64,000 bases of DNA from Maribacter sp. 4G9 (GCF_002742265.1 NZ_MDGL01000039.1:1-64000), one strand, 5' to 3'; positions 8,124 through 16,998 are shown, counted from the stretch's first letter. Notes: generated from the sequence alone by a model not told the origin. Numbers and translations are program-made.

Positions 8124-8396
8124 TTATCCTTGCAATGCTCTTTTCTTTGCTTCCTCAGAAGATATTACCGGAATCACTTCGAACTCACAGAATTCTTTCC
8201 ATTGGCTCATCCAGGCTTTGAGCTGTTCATGAGATTCACTTTCCATGACCTGATAACAAGTGCTCATCCCCTCATCTACCCAACTATTGATATAAGTTAC
8301 CCCTTCTGGAAGTTGACGGCCGCGAACCTCCAACCTCTGGTATAGTTTTTTTACCTTGTAGCGATAATATCTCTCAATAATCATATAGGTCATCAC
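8124..8396 (-). CDS. DUF3303-like small protein
   Basis: A 90-residue cytoplasmic protein with the pattern M-I-I-E-R-Y-Y at the start, R-G-R-Q-L-P-E-G-V-T-Y-I-N-S-W-V-D near the middle, and C-Y-Q-V-M-E then F-C-E-F-E-V-I-P-V-I-S-S-E-E-A near the end. This is the usual layout of DUF3303, a dimeric ferredoxin-like (alpha-beta barrel) family of unknown function. It lies between the SnoaL-like gene and the ABC permease gene, 22 bases after the permease stop. A functional link is not evident. Confidence 0.7.
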   Translation of the reverse strand: MMTYMIIERYYRYKVKKLYQRLEVRGRQLPEGVTYINSWVDEGMSTCYQVMESESHEQLKAWMSQWKEFCEFEVIPVISSEEAKKRALQG

Positions 8397-8418
8397 ATTC
8401 GTTTTAGGTTCTGTAGTA

Positions 8419-10860
8419 TCAGTTTTGTGTATTATTTCCCAATGTTTTTGATGGATTCAATACCGCAACTTTATAGGTCTGAAAGCCGATGGTAATCAGG
8501 GCCAAGGCCATGACAAGACCCAAGGCTACTAATAAGGTCCACCAAGGGAATTCAATACGATGGCTATAATTTTCCAACCATTGCTGCATGGCAAAGAACA
8601 ATAGCGGTACGCTGATCAATGTGGCCAGGGCCACTAGATAAACGAAGTCTTTGTAAAAAAGCAGTACGATCTGCCTTATAGAGGCACCAAGCACTTTTCG
8701 CATGCCAACTTCTTTGGTACGCTGGGCAGCCATAAATGCTGCTAGACCGAACAAACCGAGGATGGCAATGCAAATGGCAAAGACGGAGAAAACGCCGAAA
8801 ACCTGACCGAAACGCTGTTCCTCGGCATAGAGTTTGGCAAATCGGTCATCCAGAAAATTATATTGAAGTACTGCGGTAGGAAAAAAAGCACGCCACTTCT
8901 CATTAATATAGTCTAAGGTACTGGCCATGTTTTCAGGCCGTATTTTTACCAACATATTTCCGTATCCCCAGCCACCGCCATATCCCCAATCTGAAAAATA
9001 AGCAGTTGGTTCAATGGCACTTTTCAAAGAGGTACGATTTACATCTTTTACAATGCCGATGATTTCATAGGCAATACTGCTATGGTCATTACCGTAACGT
9101 ATGCGCTTACCAATGAGCGATTCATTGACCTGTAGCCCCAAATTTTCTATAAAGGCCTCATTCACAATAACCGCTTGGGCATCATCAGCGAAGTCTTTTT
9201 TGAAGTTACGTCCTGCCAGTAAGTCCATTTGGAGCAATGGGATTGTTTTTTCATCAATTCCAAGGCTGTAGAAGGTACCTTCGGTTACTTCCGTCAGCCC
9301 GATTAATTGCACTCCTGCACCCGATGAATTGATATCGGTACTGCCTCCACCCGGTAAATTGGTTAAAACAGCGGTTAAGAGTACATTGTTATTTTTTTTC
9401 AGTTCGTCCTCAAAATTAGTTGCCTTTTTCAGGGCCGATTTCCATGAATCTACTTCTAGCTCGGGCAGGCCAAAGCCAATAACCTGATTTATGTTCATTC
9501 CCTTGTCCTTGGAACACATATAATCCACTTGGGTGACGACCACCAAGGTGGCACTGATCAGTAGAATGGATATGGCAAATTGCAGCACCACAAGCCCCTT
9601 ACGTAGAAAAATACCTTTTTTGGAATGCCTGAACTTCCCCTTGAGAACCGTTACGGAATCGAAGCCCGACATGAGCAGGGCCGGGTAAGCTCCTGAGATA
9701 ACGGTGCCAATCAAAAAGAAGATAAAAAGGCGTTGGATAAAGAATGTATCCTTCCAAATATCCACCAATATTTCCTTGCCCACCAGATTATTGAATAACC
9801 CAGCCAATAGTACACAAAGAACATAGGCCACAAAAGCAGCAATGAAATTGATTAGAACAGATTCTAAAAAGAACTGAGTACTCAATTGCCACCGGTTCGC
9901 TCCGATTGCCTTTCGCAGCCCAATTTCTTTTGCACGGTTTATGGCCTTGGCCGTCGAGAGGTTGATATAGTTCACCCATGCAATCACTAAAATGAACAGC
10001 GAGATGATCATTAAAATTTGTACAGATCTTGCGTTGCCGTGAACTTCGGGCTCGTAGGTAAAATCAGAATATAAGTGAATACGCTCCAGAGCTTGTAAAT
10101 TAAATACCAATTTGGTGTCCGCGCCGATATATTTCTTGGCAAGTTGAGATAGTTGCGGTCTTAATCTGGTTACATCAGTACCTGGTAAAAGACGTAAATA
10201 GGTGTAATAGTTGAAGCCACTCCAGCCATCTTCTTCCAAGCGCTCCTTTATGCTGACGATAGACATCAGCATCTCAAATTTATAGTGGGTGTTGGGGGCA
10301 ATATCTTCAATAATGGCAGCTACATTGAATGATCTGTTAAAATCATTATGTATAAAAAGGGTTTCACCAACGGCATTTTCCTTGTTGAAATATTCAAGGG
10401 CCTTGGATTTCGTCAGGACCAGTTGATTGGGTTCCTGTAATTTAGCGGTACTTCCATACAGAACCCCATAGTCAAAAAAGTCAAGAAAGTTGTGGTCTAC
10501 GCCCAAGACAAGTGGCTCTTGTAATAAGTCTGAATTATTTTTAAAAACAAGGGGACCGAATTTAAAGGTGGTAGTGTGACCTACCACCTCAGGCAGTTCT
10601 TCTTCCAAGGCTTGCCCCGAAGGATAAAAAGACATTGCGTCACGAACCCTTATTTCACCGCCAACGACTTGGTCTGATGTCAATCTGTAAATATTTTCGA
10701 AACCAGTAAACTGTTTATCGTAACTTTTTTCAAAAGTAATATAAGAGGATACCATAAGATAGGCCACAAGACCAAGTGCCAATCCGAATACGTTAATGAT
10801 GGTGTAAAACTTATATTTTACAAGGTTTCTGAACGATATTTTAAAATAGTTGCGAAACAT
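8419..10860 (-). CDS. ABC transporter permease, FtsX/MacB type, two-module
   Basis: An 813-residue inner-membrane protein. It opens with the cytoplasmic amphipathic stretch F-K-I-S-F-R-N-L-V-K-Y-K and TM1 (about 20-43). A large periplasmic MacB domain (about 45-275) and three FtsX helices (about 280-405) follow. The architecture then repeats: a TM near 425-447, a second periplasmic domain to about 680, and three last helices. The motif K-E-I-G-L-R-K-A-I-G-A appears near 310 and again as K-E-V-G-M-R-K-V-L-G-A near 715. These couple FtsX modules to the ATPase. No ATPase gene adjoins it, so this is an orphan permease, as is common in Bacteroidota. Export of a lipoprotein, peptide or drug is possible. 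Confidence 0.85.
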   Translation of the reverse strand: MFRNYFKISFRNLVKYKFYTIINVFGLALGLVAYLMVSSYITFEKSYDKQFTGFENIYRLTSDQVVGGEIRVRDAMSFYPSGQALEEELPEVVGHTTTFKFGPLVFKNNSDLLQEPLVLGVDHNFLDFFDYGVLYGSTAKLQEPNQLVLTKSKALEYFNKENAVGETLFIHNDFNRSFNVAAIIEDIAPNTHYKFEMLMSIVSIKERLEEDGWSGFNYYTYLRLLPGTDVTRLRPQLSQLAKKYIGADTKLVFNLQALERIHLYSDFTYEPEVHGNARSVQILMIISLFILVIAWVNYINLSTAKAINRAKEIGLRKAIGANRWQLSTQFFLESVLINFIAAFVAYVLCVLLAGLFNNLVGKEILVDIWKDTFFIQRLFIFFLIGTVISGAYPALLMSGFDSVTVLKGKFRHSKKGIFLRKGLVVLQFAISILLISATLVVVTQVDYMCSKDKGMNINQVIGFGLPELEVDSWKSALKKATNFEDELKKNNNVLLTAVLTNLPGGGSTDINSSGAGVQLIGLTEVTEGTFYSLGIDEKTIPLLQMDLLAGRNFKKDFADDAQAVIVNEAFIENLGLQVNESLIGKRIRYGNDHSSIAYEIIGIVKDVNRTSLKSAIEPTAYFSDWGYGGGWGYGNMLVKIRPENMASTLDYINEKWRAFFPTAVLQYNFLDDRFAKLYAEEQRFGQVFGVFSVFAICIAILGLFGLAAFMAAQRTKEVGMRKVLGASIRQIVLLFYKDFVYLVALATLISVPLLFFAMQQWLENYSHRIEFPWWTLLVALGLVMALALITIGFQTYKVAVLNPSKTLGNNTQN

Positions 10861-10994
10861 ATGGATTGGTTTAAAAAATGAGATAAGGTATCAATGGCCA
10901 TTGAAGAATTGTACCAATTATAAAGCTACCTCTAAAAATACCAATTAATCCAACCATAATTTTATAACATGCTGTTATTTAATATTTTACATGC

Positions 10995-13142
10995 TTATTC
11001 TTTTAAACCTAACCATACCACAGCATTGCGGATGATTTGTCCGTAATTACCTCCGGCTACATAATTTTCTTGTCGTTCGCCGGGCTGTAAAAACACTAAT
11101 TTGCCAAAAACGCCATCGCCGTTATCATCAAAATATTTTATATGGCCCGAGGTATGTGGATTCGGTGTTCCGAATACCGTATGTGAAAAGAGGGGCATTA
11201 TCTGATTGACCTCCCTACCAAAATTTGCACTGGGTTTAAATTCCATATTGGTATAAATTTCATCGTATATGGGGATGTTAGGGTAATGGGAATAGCTCGG
11301 GTTGCCGCTCTGTGAAGGAGTCGAAGTCCAATTTATAGGGCTTTCCACGGCATTCTGAAGTGTAATGCCATAGGTTGATATGAAATGTCCTAGGTTGGTT
11401 ACTACCAGGTTATAATCGGTCAGGCTAGAACCTGACCATGTGGACGCCGCAGACGCTATTTCAAATAACTCGTCGGTAAGAATGGTCTTTCCGTTATCAT
11501 CATATAGACCATGATGAATACCCAATAGGTTGCCTCCATTGTCCACGTATTCCAAAAGTGCATTTTGTAGGTTAGTGGTTACGCCTGTGGCCCAATGCTT
11601 GTAAAAAATGACCACATCATAAACACCCAAAAAAGCTCTGATTTCATCTACCGAATCTTCGTTATAGGGAAGCTCGTCCGTGATATTGACTTCTTCAATA
11701 ACAAAATTAAAATCGTCAAAGGGTGAGCTATCCTCTAGCAAGTCTTGTAAATGGGTGTAATCTGCGGGTAGGTCATCGGGTAAGGTTCCAAAATTACAGG
11801 GAACATCATTGGTCGTTGTATTACTCACACCACAGTCTTCCGGATTAACTGGGCCACCATGAAGAATGAGGACCGAAACCGCACTTGAGAGTTCGGAAGC
11901 GTTAGGATGCGTTTCAATAATGTTCAATAGTGATCTGGCAGCATGGGCCACTGTTTGCGAATACCAATCACGGGTCGTTATAATTTTGTAATCACCAGTA
12001 TTGGAACCAAAGGAGGAATGGGGGCTGGAAATGGTCACGCGATCAGAACTGCCAAAGGCCAAATCACCGGTTTCTTCACCACGGTAGTTCACATTGAGCA
12101 ATTCTAGGTATTCGGCTGTCTCAGATTCCGGAAAACCCGTTGCATGACCCTCCTTTAGAATACTGTATCCCATAGCTTCCAAGCCTGGCCCCGAAGTGCC
12201 AGGGATACGCCAAAACGGAGCCAAGGAGGCACCATGGCATTGTGCAATGACCGGTTTTCCTTGTGACAGCGCATCCAAGGCCAAGGCATTCAATTTTTCT
12301 GCCGTGGCTTGTACCATTTCTGCAGGTATCATTCGATCTCCCGTACCTTGTGCTGCATATGTGCCATCAACGCGATAGTCTTGTGCCCCAGTACCTCCTA
12401 CAACGACCAAGGCATCGTATGCCAACATATCGTCGACCTCTAGAATACTTCCGCTCACTTCTACAAAAGGAGGGTTTGGCAGCTCATTATAACTAGGGTC
12501 CCAAGTAGCGCCAAAGGATTCCTGAAATTGGGAAAGAAATGTGTCATGGCCTACGCTGGGTAGGGTTGTAGAAACGATGTTCCCAGATAAGGTATAGACT
12601 TCTGCGGGCTGTTCATTGGCGCTACGTACATCAACCGTATAGCCGGTAATTTCCAATGCCCTGCGCATAATGATATATTCCGAATAGTAGGCATCTTCGT
12701 GTGACAGGAACAGGAGTACATTTTTATCTGTTAGGCCGGTATCCGGTTCTGGTAAGAAACCTACGGTGACTTCGTAATCTTGTGTTGAACCGTCTTCTGC
12801 GGTGACCGTATAAACTACGGGATTCATGAAATCTTGAACTCCTTTTGGTTCATAATCGGCATTGGGTGACACTTCAATGGTCGGGGTTAGGGCTGATCGG
12901 TCAGCCCTAAAAGGAACAAAAGAGGCCACACTAAAAGTGGTCTGTTCTATATCGCCCACTACATCTTCAGTAAGCTCAGTATTGTCTTCTGCCCTAAATC
13001 CAAAACCAATAAGCACTTTATCTGAAGGTAAACTAAGCTCGTTATCGGACACAGTAGTACCATTGCCATCATCGGTATTGCATGAGTATTGGACGATTGC
13101 CATCAAACTGATCAGTAGGCATGTTAACTTGGGATGTTTCAT
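10995..13142 (-). CDS. Lipoprotein with DJ-1/PfpI-like and ThuA-like domains
   Basis: A 715-residue protein with a lipobox-like start (M-A-I-V-Q-Y-S-C, about Cys21). Residues 35-130 form a beta domain like DUF5018, ending V-T-A-E-D-G-S-T-Q-D-Y-E-V-T-V. Residues 140-410 look like a DJ-1/PfpI class I amidotransferase fold: Y-D-A-L-V-V-V-G-G-T-G-A-Q-D and the nucleophile elbow K-P-V-I-A-Q-C-H-G-A, with Cys near 302. Residues 420-715 resemble ThuA: V-S-V-L-I-L-H-G-G, V-V-I-F-Y-K-H-W-A, G-G-N-L-L-G-I-H-H-G-L-Y and the C-terminal G-Q-I-I-R-N-A-V-V-W-L. ThuA-type proteins are linked to sugar metabolism. This fusion of two glutamine-amidotransferase-like modules on a lipid anchor is unusual. Confidence 0.72.
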   Translation of the reverse strand: MKHPKLTCLLISLMAIVQYSCNTDDGNGTTVSDNELSLPSDKVLIGFGFRAEDNTELTEDVVGDIEQTTFSVASFVPFRADRSALTPTIEVSPNADYEPKGVQDFMNPVVYTVTAEDGSTQDYEVTVGFLPEPDTGLTDKNVLLFLSHEDAYYSEYIIMRRALEITGYTVDVRSANEQPAEVYTLSGNIVSTTLPSVGHDTFLSQFQESFGATWDPSYNELPNPPFVEVSGSILEVDDMLAYDALVVVGGTGAQDYRVDGTYAAQGTGDRMIPAEMVQATAEKLNALALDALSQGKPVIAQCHGASLAPFWRIPGTSGPGLEAMGYSILKEGHATGFPESETAEYLELLNVNYRGEETGDLAFGSSDRVTISSPHSSFGSNTGDYKIITTRDWYSQTVAHAARSLLNIIETHPNASELSSAVSVLILHGGPVNPEDCGVSNTTTNDVPCNFGTLPDDLPADYTHLQDLLEDSSPFDDFNFVIEEVNITDELPYNEDSVDEIRAFLGVYDVVIFYKHWATGVTTNLQNALLEYVDNGGNLLGIHHGLYDDNGKTILTDELFEIASAASTWSGSSLTDYNLVVTNLGHFISTYGITLQNAVESPINWTSTPSQSGNPSYSHYPNIPIYDEIYTNMEFKPSANFGREVNQIMPLFSHTVFGTPNPHTSGHIKYFDDNGDGVFGKLVFLQPGERQENYVAGGNYGQIIRNAVVWLGLKE

Positions 13143-13168
13143 AGTTTAAGGGTTTTATAGTAGTAAAA

Positions 13169-13200
13169 CCTTCCCGATCCAGCCAAGGTAATCGGGAAGG
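13169..13200 (-). terminator. Rho-independent terminator-like hairpin after the collagen-like array
   Basis: The arms CCTTCCCGAT and ATCGGGAAGG pair perfectly around a 12-base loop. On the minus strand they are followed by TTTTACTACT. The hairpin lies 24 bases after the last collagen-like gene and 27 bases before the DJ-1/ThuA gene, so it should end or attenuate transcription of the array. Confidence 0.65.
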
Positions 13201-13223
13201 GTGGCACCAACCATCAACCAACA

Positions 13224-13790
13224 TCAATCCTTAATATTAAACAAGGTCTTTATTTCTGAGTAGGTCATTTTTGAGTAGTCTAGCTTTGCCGATTTTCCTG
13301 TGGTATCTGGGGCGCCTTCATCAATCAGTACATATCGGTAACTATCTAAAGCTGGCACAGGGGCCAATAGGGTCAAGGTCACTTGTATTGATAGTGCTCC
13401 CGGAGTATCAATTGCATAGGTATAGATTTGGCCATTACTGCTCGAAAAATAAACAGGGAGTTGATAAACCCCTCCATTATCCCTGCCGAACACTAAAATG
13501 ATGCCATTGTCCATGATACCTTGGGTCAAATCAGGAGCCTCAATGGTAAAACGAGTAACCTCTTGCGTTAACGGATTGGGAAAGTCAGAGACAATCCAAG
13601 GGGAGTAGGTTACATTTTCGGTACCTTCAGGACCTTGTTGCCCAGCTTCGCCCTGAAGCCCTTGTTCGCCTTGCGGCCCAATGACCCCATCGGTCCCATC
13701 TTCTGGAGAACAGGAAACCAAGGATAGCATCAACCCTAAAACTAAGGTGATTCCTATATGGTAATACTTAAAATATGATTGTTGTTTCAT
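13224..13790 (-). CDS. Collagen-like lipoprotein, array member 1 (promoter-distal)
   Basis: A 188-residue lipoprotein (L-S-L-V-S-C, Cys27). The Cys is followed almost directly by about eight Gly-X-Y triplets (G-T-D-G-V-I-G-P-Q-G-E-Q and so on, to about residue 56). A beta-rich C-terminal domain of about 130 residues follows. Its landmarks recur through the array: a [YF]-S-x-W-[IV] strand after the collagen tract, L-V-F-G-R, Y-R-Y-V-L-I and a tail of the form S-K-M-T-Y-S-E-I. The likely form is a short collagen triple helix projecting from the membrane and trimerising the globular heads. The natural ligand is unknown. Confidence 0.75.
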   Translation of the reverse strand: MKQQSYFKYYHIGITLVLGLMLSLVSCSPEDGTDGVIGPQGEQGLQGEAGQQGPEGTENVTYSPWIVSDFPNPLTQEVTRFTIEAPDLTQGIMDNGIILVFGRDNGGVYQLPVYFSSSNGQIYTYAIDTPGALSIQVTLTLLAPVPALDSYRYVLIDEGAPDTTGKSAKLDYSKMTYSEIKTLFNIKD

Positions 13791-13808
13791 CGTATGAATT
13801 CTTTTGGA

Positions 13809-14369
13809 TTAATCCGTAATGCCCAAATGTTGGGCTACTTCTGAATAGCTCATTTTGCTAAAATCTTGTGCAGGGGCTTTACCTGTTTCCTGTTCTGTAC
13901 CGGGGATGATGATATAGCGAACGCTTTCTATCAAAGGTGTTGCGGAGCTTATCTCCGCCCTGGTTACAAAAACACGAAGTTGATCGTCATCATTAACTGT
14001 ATAGGAATAGACCTGTCCAGCAGCAGGCACTTCCAATGGTAATGGTATTATTTCTCCAGAAGTCAACTGAACGTAGGCCAATATGGTTCCGTTATCTTTA
14101 AGATCAGAAATAAAAAGGTCAGATTCGATATTGAAACCGGAAACACCAAATGGAAGTGGGTTTGCAAACTCTGATGGAATCCAATTGGAATAGAAAAAAG
14201 CAACGGTTCCCGTTGAACCGACCTCTCCTACTTCTCCCTGTTCGCCTTGCAGGCCTTGGGGACCATCCATGCCATCTTCCCCATCAGAACAGGCAGTGAT
14301 GACCAGTAATAGCAAAATGGCGTAGAAATAGTTTTTTAAGCCATGGTATCTTTTGTGAAAATTCTTCAT
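13809..14369 (-). CDS. Collagen-like lipoprotein, array member 2
   Basis: A 186-residue member of the array with a lipobox (V-I-T-A-C, about Cys27). About eight Gly-X-Y triplets follow (G-E-D-G-M-D-G-P-Q-G-L-Q then G-E-V-G-E-V-G-S-T-G). The head domain has F-Y-S-N-W-I, Y-R-Y-I-I-I-P-G and the terminal D-F-S-K-M-S-Y-S-E-V. Unlike most members it has a tyrosine-rather-than-glycine-arginine core strand (L-A-Y-V-Q). It lies 18 bases from member 1 and 27 from member 3, consistent with one transcript. Confidence 0.75.
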   Translation of the reverse strand: MKNFHKRYHGLKNYFYAILLLLVITACSDGEDGMDGPQGLQGEQGEVGEVGSTGTVAFFYSNWIPSEFANPLPFGVSGFNIESDLFISDLKDNGTILAYVQLTSGEIIPLPLEVPAAGQVYSYTVNDDDQLRVFVTRAEISSATPLIESVRYIIIPGTEQETGKAPAQDFSKMSYSEVAQHLGITD

Positions 14370-14396
14370 TATAATTTGTTTAAATTATTTCTAAGG

Positions 14397-14972
14397 TTAG
14401 TCTTGAATGCCAAAATAGGAGGCCACCTCTTCATAGGTCATCTTGGTAAAATCTTTGACCTCCCCTTTGCCCGAGGTTTCCGTGCCCCCTGGAATCAAAA
14501 CATAACGGTATTCCTCAGCCAGTACGAAAGATGCCGTTCCTGGTGCAGGCCTATTAACGGAAATGGTCAGCTCATTGGCGGCCATTGAAAATTGATATTC
14601 TCGGACAACAAAGCCAGAGTCCAAACCAAAGGGTAATTGCCATAGGGTAAAACGTCCATCAATTTCAGTGTCCACTTTGGCAAATACCAAAACAATGCCT
14701 TCGTCAATGATGCGTGTCGTCAGCGAAGGTGCATTAACCGTAAAACTGCTGGTACCAACGGGTAAGGGGTCAGGCATCTGTGTGGGGAACCAATCCGAAT
14801 AGATAACCGTACCCACCCCAGTTTCACCAATGGGGCCTTGGAGGCCCTGTTCGCCTTGCGGGCCTTGAGTACCATCTATGCCATCTTCACCGGAACAGCC
14901 GGTTAGGGCCACTAAACAACACAAGGGCAGGAGCAACAAAAAGGATAAACTATTTTTAAAATATCGTTTCAT
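14397..14972 (-). CDS. Collagen-like lipoprotein, array member 3
   Basis: I set the start at 14972 so that the protein begins M-K-R-Y-F-K-N-S with a lipobox (V-A-L-T-G-C) about 25 residues later; 14 extra codons upstream are open but do not look like signal sequence. The collagen tract is G-E-D-G-I-D-G-T-Q-G-P-Q-G-E-Q and so on, about eight triplets. The head carries I-Y-S-D-W-F, L-V-F-A-K, Y-R-Y-V-L-I-P-G-G and D-F-T-K-M-T-Y-E-E-V. The length is 191 residues. Same family and probable surface role as its neighbours. Confidence 0.75.
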   Translation of the reverse strand: MKRYFKNSLSFLLLLPLCCLVALTGCSGEDGIDGTQGPQGEQGLQGPIGETGVGTVIYSDWFPTQMPDPLPVGTSSFTVNAPSLTTRIIDEGIVLVFAKVDTEIDGRFTLWQLPFGLDSGFVVREYQFSMAANELTISVNRPAPGTASFVLAEEYRYVLIPGGTETSGKGEVKDFTKMTYEEVASYFGIQD

Positions 14973-15038
14973 GGTATTGTTGTTTTGTAAAAAGGGGCCC
15001 ACCTCTAAAAACAATTAGAGCACGTGAGCGCCTTTGTT

Positions 15039-15635
15039 TTATAGATTAAAGTAGTCCACGACCTCTTCATAGGTCATTTTAGTAAAATCCACGTTTGTAC
15101 CGTTTTTTCCAGTTGTGTTGCCAGGGTTGGGAATGATAACATAGCGGTAATCATCGATTAGACCGCCGTTTTCATCGAGATCCATGAATTCAGTTATAGA
15201 GGACACAATAATCGTCAGCTCACCCAATCTTTGTTGAAAGCGAAAATCGAAGTTATTGTTAATGAGCGTTGGTAGTCGCTCCACAATTTGACTGCCTAAA
15301 GCGTCTTCAAGTCTACCGAAAACTAAGACTAAACCAGTATCCATTATCTGCTGGGTGATCTCAGGGGCTGTAATGACAAAACTGGCGGAAAAATCAGTTC
15401 CAAAATTTTCTTTAAGCTCCGTATTAATCCATTCTGAAACAAAATAACCTTCAGGCCCTGGCTCGCCTTGTTCTCCTTCGGGTCCTTCAGGCCCTGGGGC
15501 ACCTACCACTCCTTGTCCCCCTGCAGGACCTTCAGGTCCGATAGGGCCATCTTCAACACTGCAACCCACCAGTAGTATCAAAAACAGCGACATGCATAAT
15601 ATGATGTAATAATCTAGATTTATATATCTTTTCAT
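15039..15635 (-). CDS. Collagen-like lipoprotein, array member 4
   Basis: A 198-residue lipoprotein (I-L-L-V-G-C). Its Gly-X-Y tract is among the longest and richest in proline (G-P-I-G-P-E-G-P-A-G then G-A-P-G-P-E-G-P-E-G), about eleven triplets to residue 64. The head has F-V-S-E-W-I, L-V-L-V-F-G-R, F-R-F-Q-Q-R, I-D-D-Y-R-Y-V-I-I-P-N-P-G and V-D-F-T-K-M-T-Y-E-E-V. The head closely matches that of member 5, while the signal peptide differs from member 5. This is part of the evidence that member 5 is a mosaic. Confidence 0.76.
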   Translation of the reverse strand: MKRYINLDYYIILCMSLFLILLVGCSVEDGPIGPEGPAGGQGVVGAPGPEGPEGEQGEPGPEGYFVSEWINTELKENFGTDFSASFVITAPEITQQIMDTGLVLVFGRLEDALGSQIVERLPTLINNNFDFRFQQRLGELTIIVSSITEFMDLDENGGLIDDYRYVIIPNPGNTTGKNGTNVDFTKMTYEEVVDYFNL

Positions 15636-15718
15636 AAGTACGTTTATTTTATATTATTACCCTTTATATTTCCTTTTTTGTTTCCAGCTGAAAAGAGAAA
15701 ATCGAGTACTTCCTTTTA

Positions 15719-16306
15719 TCATTTTAAATAGGCCATAAGCTCATCATAGCTCATCTTCGTAAAATCCACGCTCTCGCTATTTTTTCCAGTAGCACTACTA
15801 CCGGGGTTAGGTATGATAACATAGCGATAATCGTCTATGATTCGGGCATTTTCAGCAATTGGGTCAGTTTCTATGACTGAGGAAACAAGAATATTTAGCT
15901 CGCCAACTCTTTGTTGAAACCGAAAGCTATAGTAGTTATTGATAAGTGCAGGTAAGCTTTCCACAATTTGATTCTCAAAAGCATCTGTACGTCTACCGAA
16001 CACTAAGACCAAACCGGATTCCATTATTTTTGCTGTAATCTCAGGGGCGTCTATAAAAAAGCCTGCATTGGTGGCCGCTGGATAATCTTCTTCAAACTCC
16101 GTTGGAATCCAACTGGAGGAAAAGTATTCCACGGGTCCAGGTTCGCCCTCCGCCCCTTGTGGTCCTTCGGGTCCGGCAACTCCTTGCTCACCTTGAGGAC
16201 CTGCAGGGCCAACGGGACCTTGATCACCGTCTTTGGAGCAGGAAAATAACAAAGCGGCAATACATACTGTTATAACAATCGTTTTGAAAAAATTCATTTG
16301 TTTCAT
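15719..16306 (-). CDS. Collagen-like lipoprotein, array member 5 (mosaic)
   Basis: A 195-residue lipoprotein (A-L-L-F-S-C, Cys23). The signal peptide, the first Gly-X-Y triplets (C-S-K-D-G-D-Q-G-P-V-G-P-A-G-P-Q) and the 5' leader are nearly identical to member 6. The head (A-P-E-I-T-A-K-I-M, F-R-F-Q-Q-R, I-D-D-Y-R-Y-V-I-I-P-N-P-G, V-D-F-T-K-M-S-Y) matches member 4 instead. The switch falls in or just after the collagen tract, which has about eleven triplets. This is best explained by recombination between repeated GGN-rich sequences. The protein itself looks intact. Confidence 0.77.
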   Translation of the reverse strand: MKQMNFFKTIVITVCIAALLFSCSKDGDQGPVGPAGPQGEQGVAGPEGPQGAEGEPGPVEYFSSSWIPTEFEEDYPAATNAGFFIDAPEITAKIMESGLVLVFGRRTDAFENQIVESLPALINNYYSFRFQQRVGELNILVSSVIETDPIAENARIIDDYRYVIIPNPGSSATGKNSESVDFTKMSYDELMAYLK

Positions 16307-16363
16307 GATAAAATAATTTTAATTAAGGATTAAGTTTACTTGTTGGGAACTTGTTTTTTTTAT
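16307..16363 (-). repeat. Leader repeat upstream of array member 5
   Basis: The 57 bases before the member 5 start (GATAAAATAATTTTAATTAA... to TTTTTTATAG) are nearly identical to those before member 6 at 16999-17056. The shared leader continues into a shared signal-peptide region, marking a recent duplication or gene conversion of the 5' end. Confidence 0.75.
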
Positions 16364-16383
16364 AGCCAAATGGCATGAGGCCA

Positions 16384-16998
16384 TCAATCTTTGATGTCAA
16401 AGAGTGCCGCAATTTCTTCATAGCTCATTTTGGTATAGTCCTCAGTAGCTGACTTTCCAGAATTGGATTGCCCACCCGGAATGAGGACGTAGCGGAAATC
16501 GTCAAAAAAGTCAAAGTCCGATACCCCGGCATAACTCGATACATCGATCCATAAAGAAGCAAAGGTGCCCCCTACCGTTAATCTTACCGAATATTCTTCC
16601 CAAATGGTAGCTGTGGTAAATGTGTGGGGTAATTGATAAATATCGTTTAAAAGGGCATTTATAGGACGACGCCCATATACCAACAGAACATCGGCATTAG
16701 GGGTAAACTCAGCAGCGTTTATACTTTCGAGTAACATGGAATCAGATTCTGAGGATTCAAAATCCTCCGGTATCCAATCGGAGTAGATGACATTGGCCGT
16801 GCCGGGTTCACCTTGGTCGCCTTGACTGCCATCTGCTCCATCTTGTCCATCTGCTCCTGCGGGGCCTACAACACCTTGTTCGCCTTGTGGGCCTGCAGGG
16901 CCAACTGGGCCTTGCTCACCGTCTTTGGAGCAGGAAAATAACAAAGCGGCAATACATACTGTTGTAACAATTGTTTTTGAAAAATTCATTCGTTTCAT
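16384..16998 (-). CDS. Collagen-like lipoprotein, array member 6
   Basis: A 204-residue lipoprotein (A-L-L-F-S-C, Cys23) with the longest Gly-X-Y tract of the array, about 14 triplets (to residue 65, including G-A-D-G-Q-D-G-A-D-G). The head has I-Y-S-D-W-I, L-L-V-Y-G-R-R, D-D-F-R-Y-V-L-I-P-G-G and D-Y-T-K-M-S-Y-E-E-I, ending F-D-I-K-D like member 1. A promoter-like region (copy A of a direct repeat, 17071-17234) lies 73 bases upstream, so it may be transcribed on its own as well as from the array's outer promoter. Confidence 0.77.
   Translation of the reverse strand: MKRMNFSKTIVTTVCIAALLFSCSKDGEQGPVGPAGPQGEQGVVGPAGADGQDGADGSQGDQGEPGTANVIYSDWIPEDFESSESDSMLLESINAAEFTPNADVLLVYGRRPINALLNDIYQLPHTFTTATIWEEYSVRLTVGGTFASLWIDVSSYAGVSDFDFFDDFRYVLIPGGQSNSGKSATEDYTKMSYEEIAALFDIKD

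Noticed and set aside
11520-13149. Several plus-strand frames opposite the DJ-1/ThuA gene
   Set aside because: All lie antisense to a well-supported gene and show no domain or start signals.
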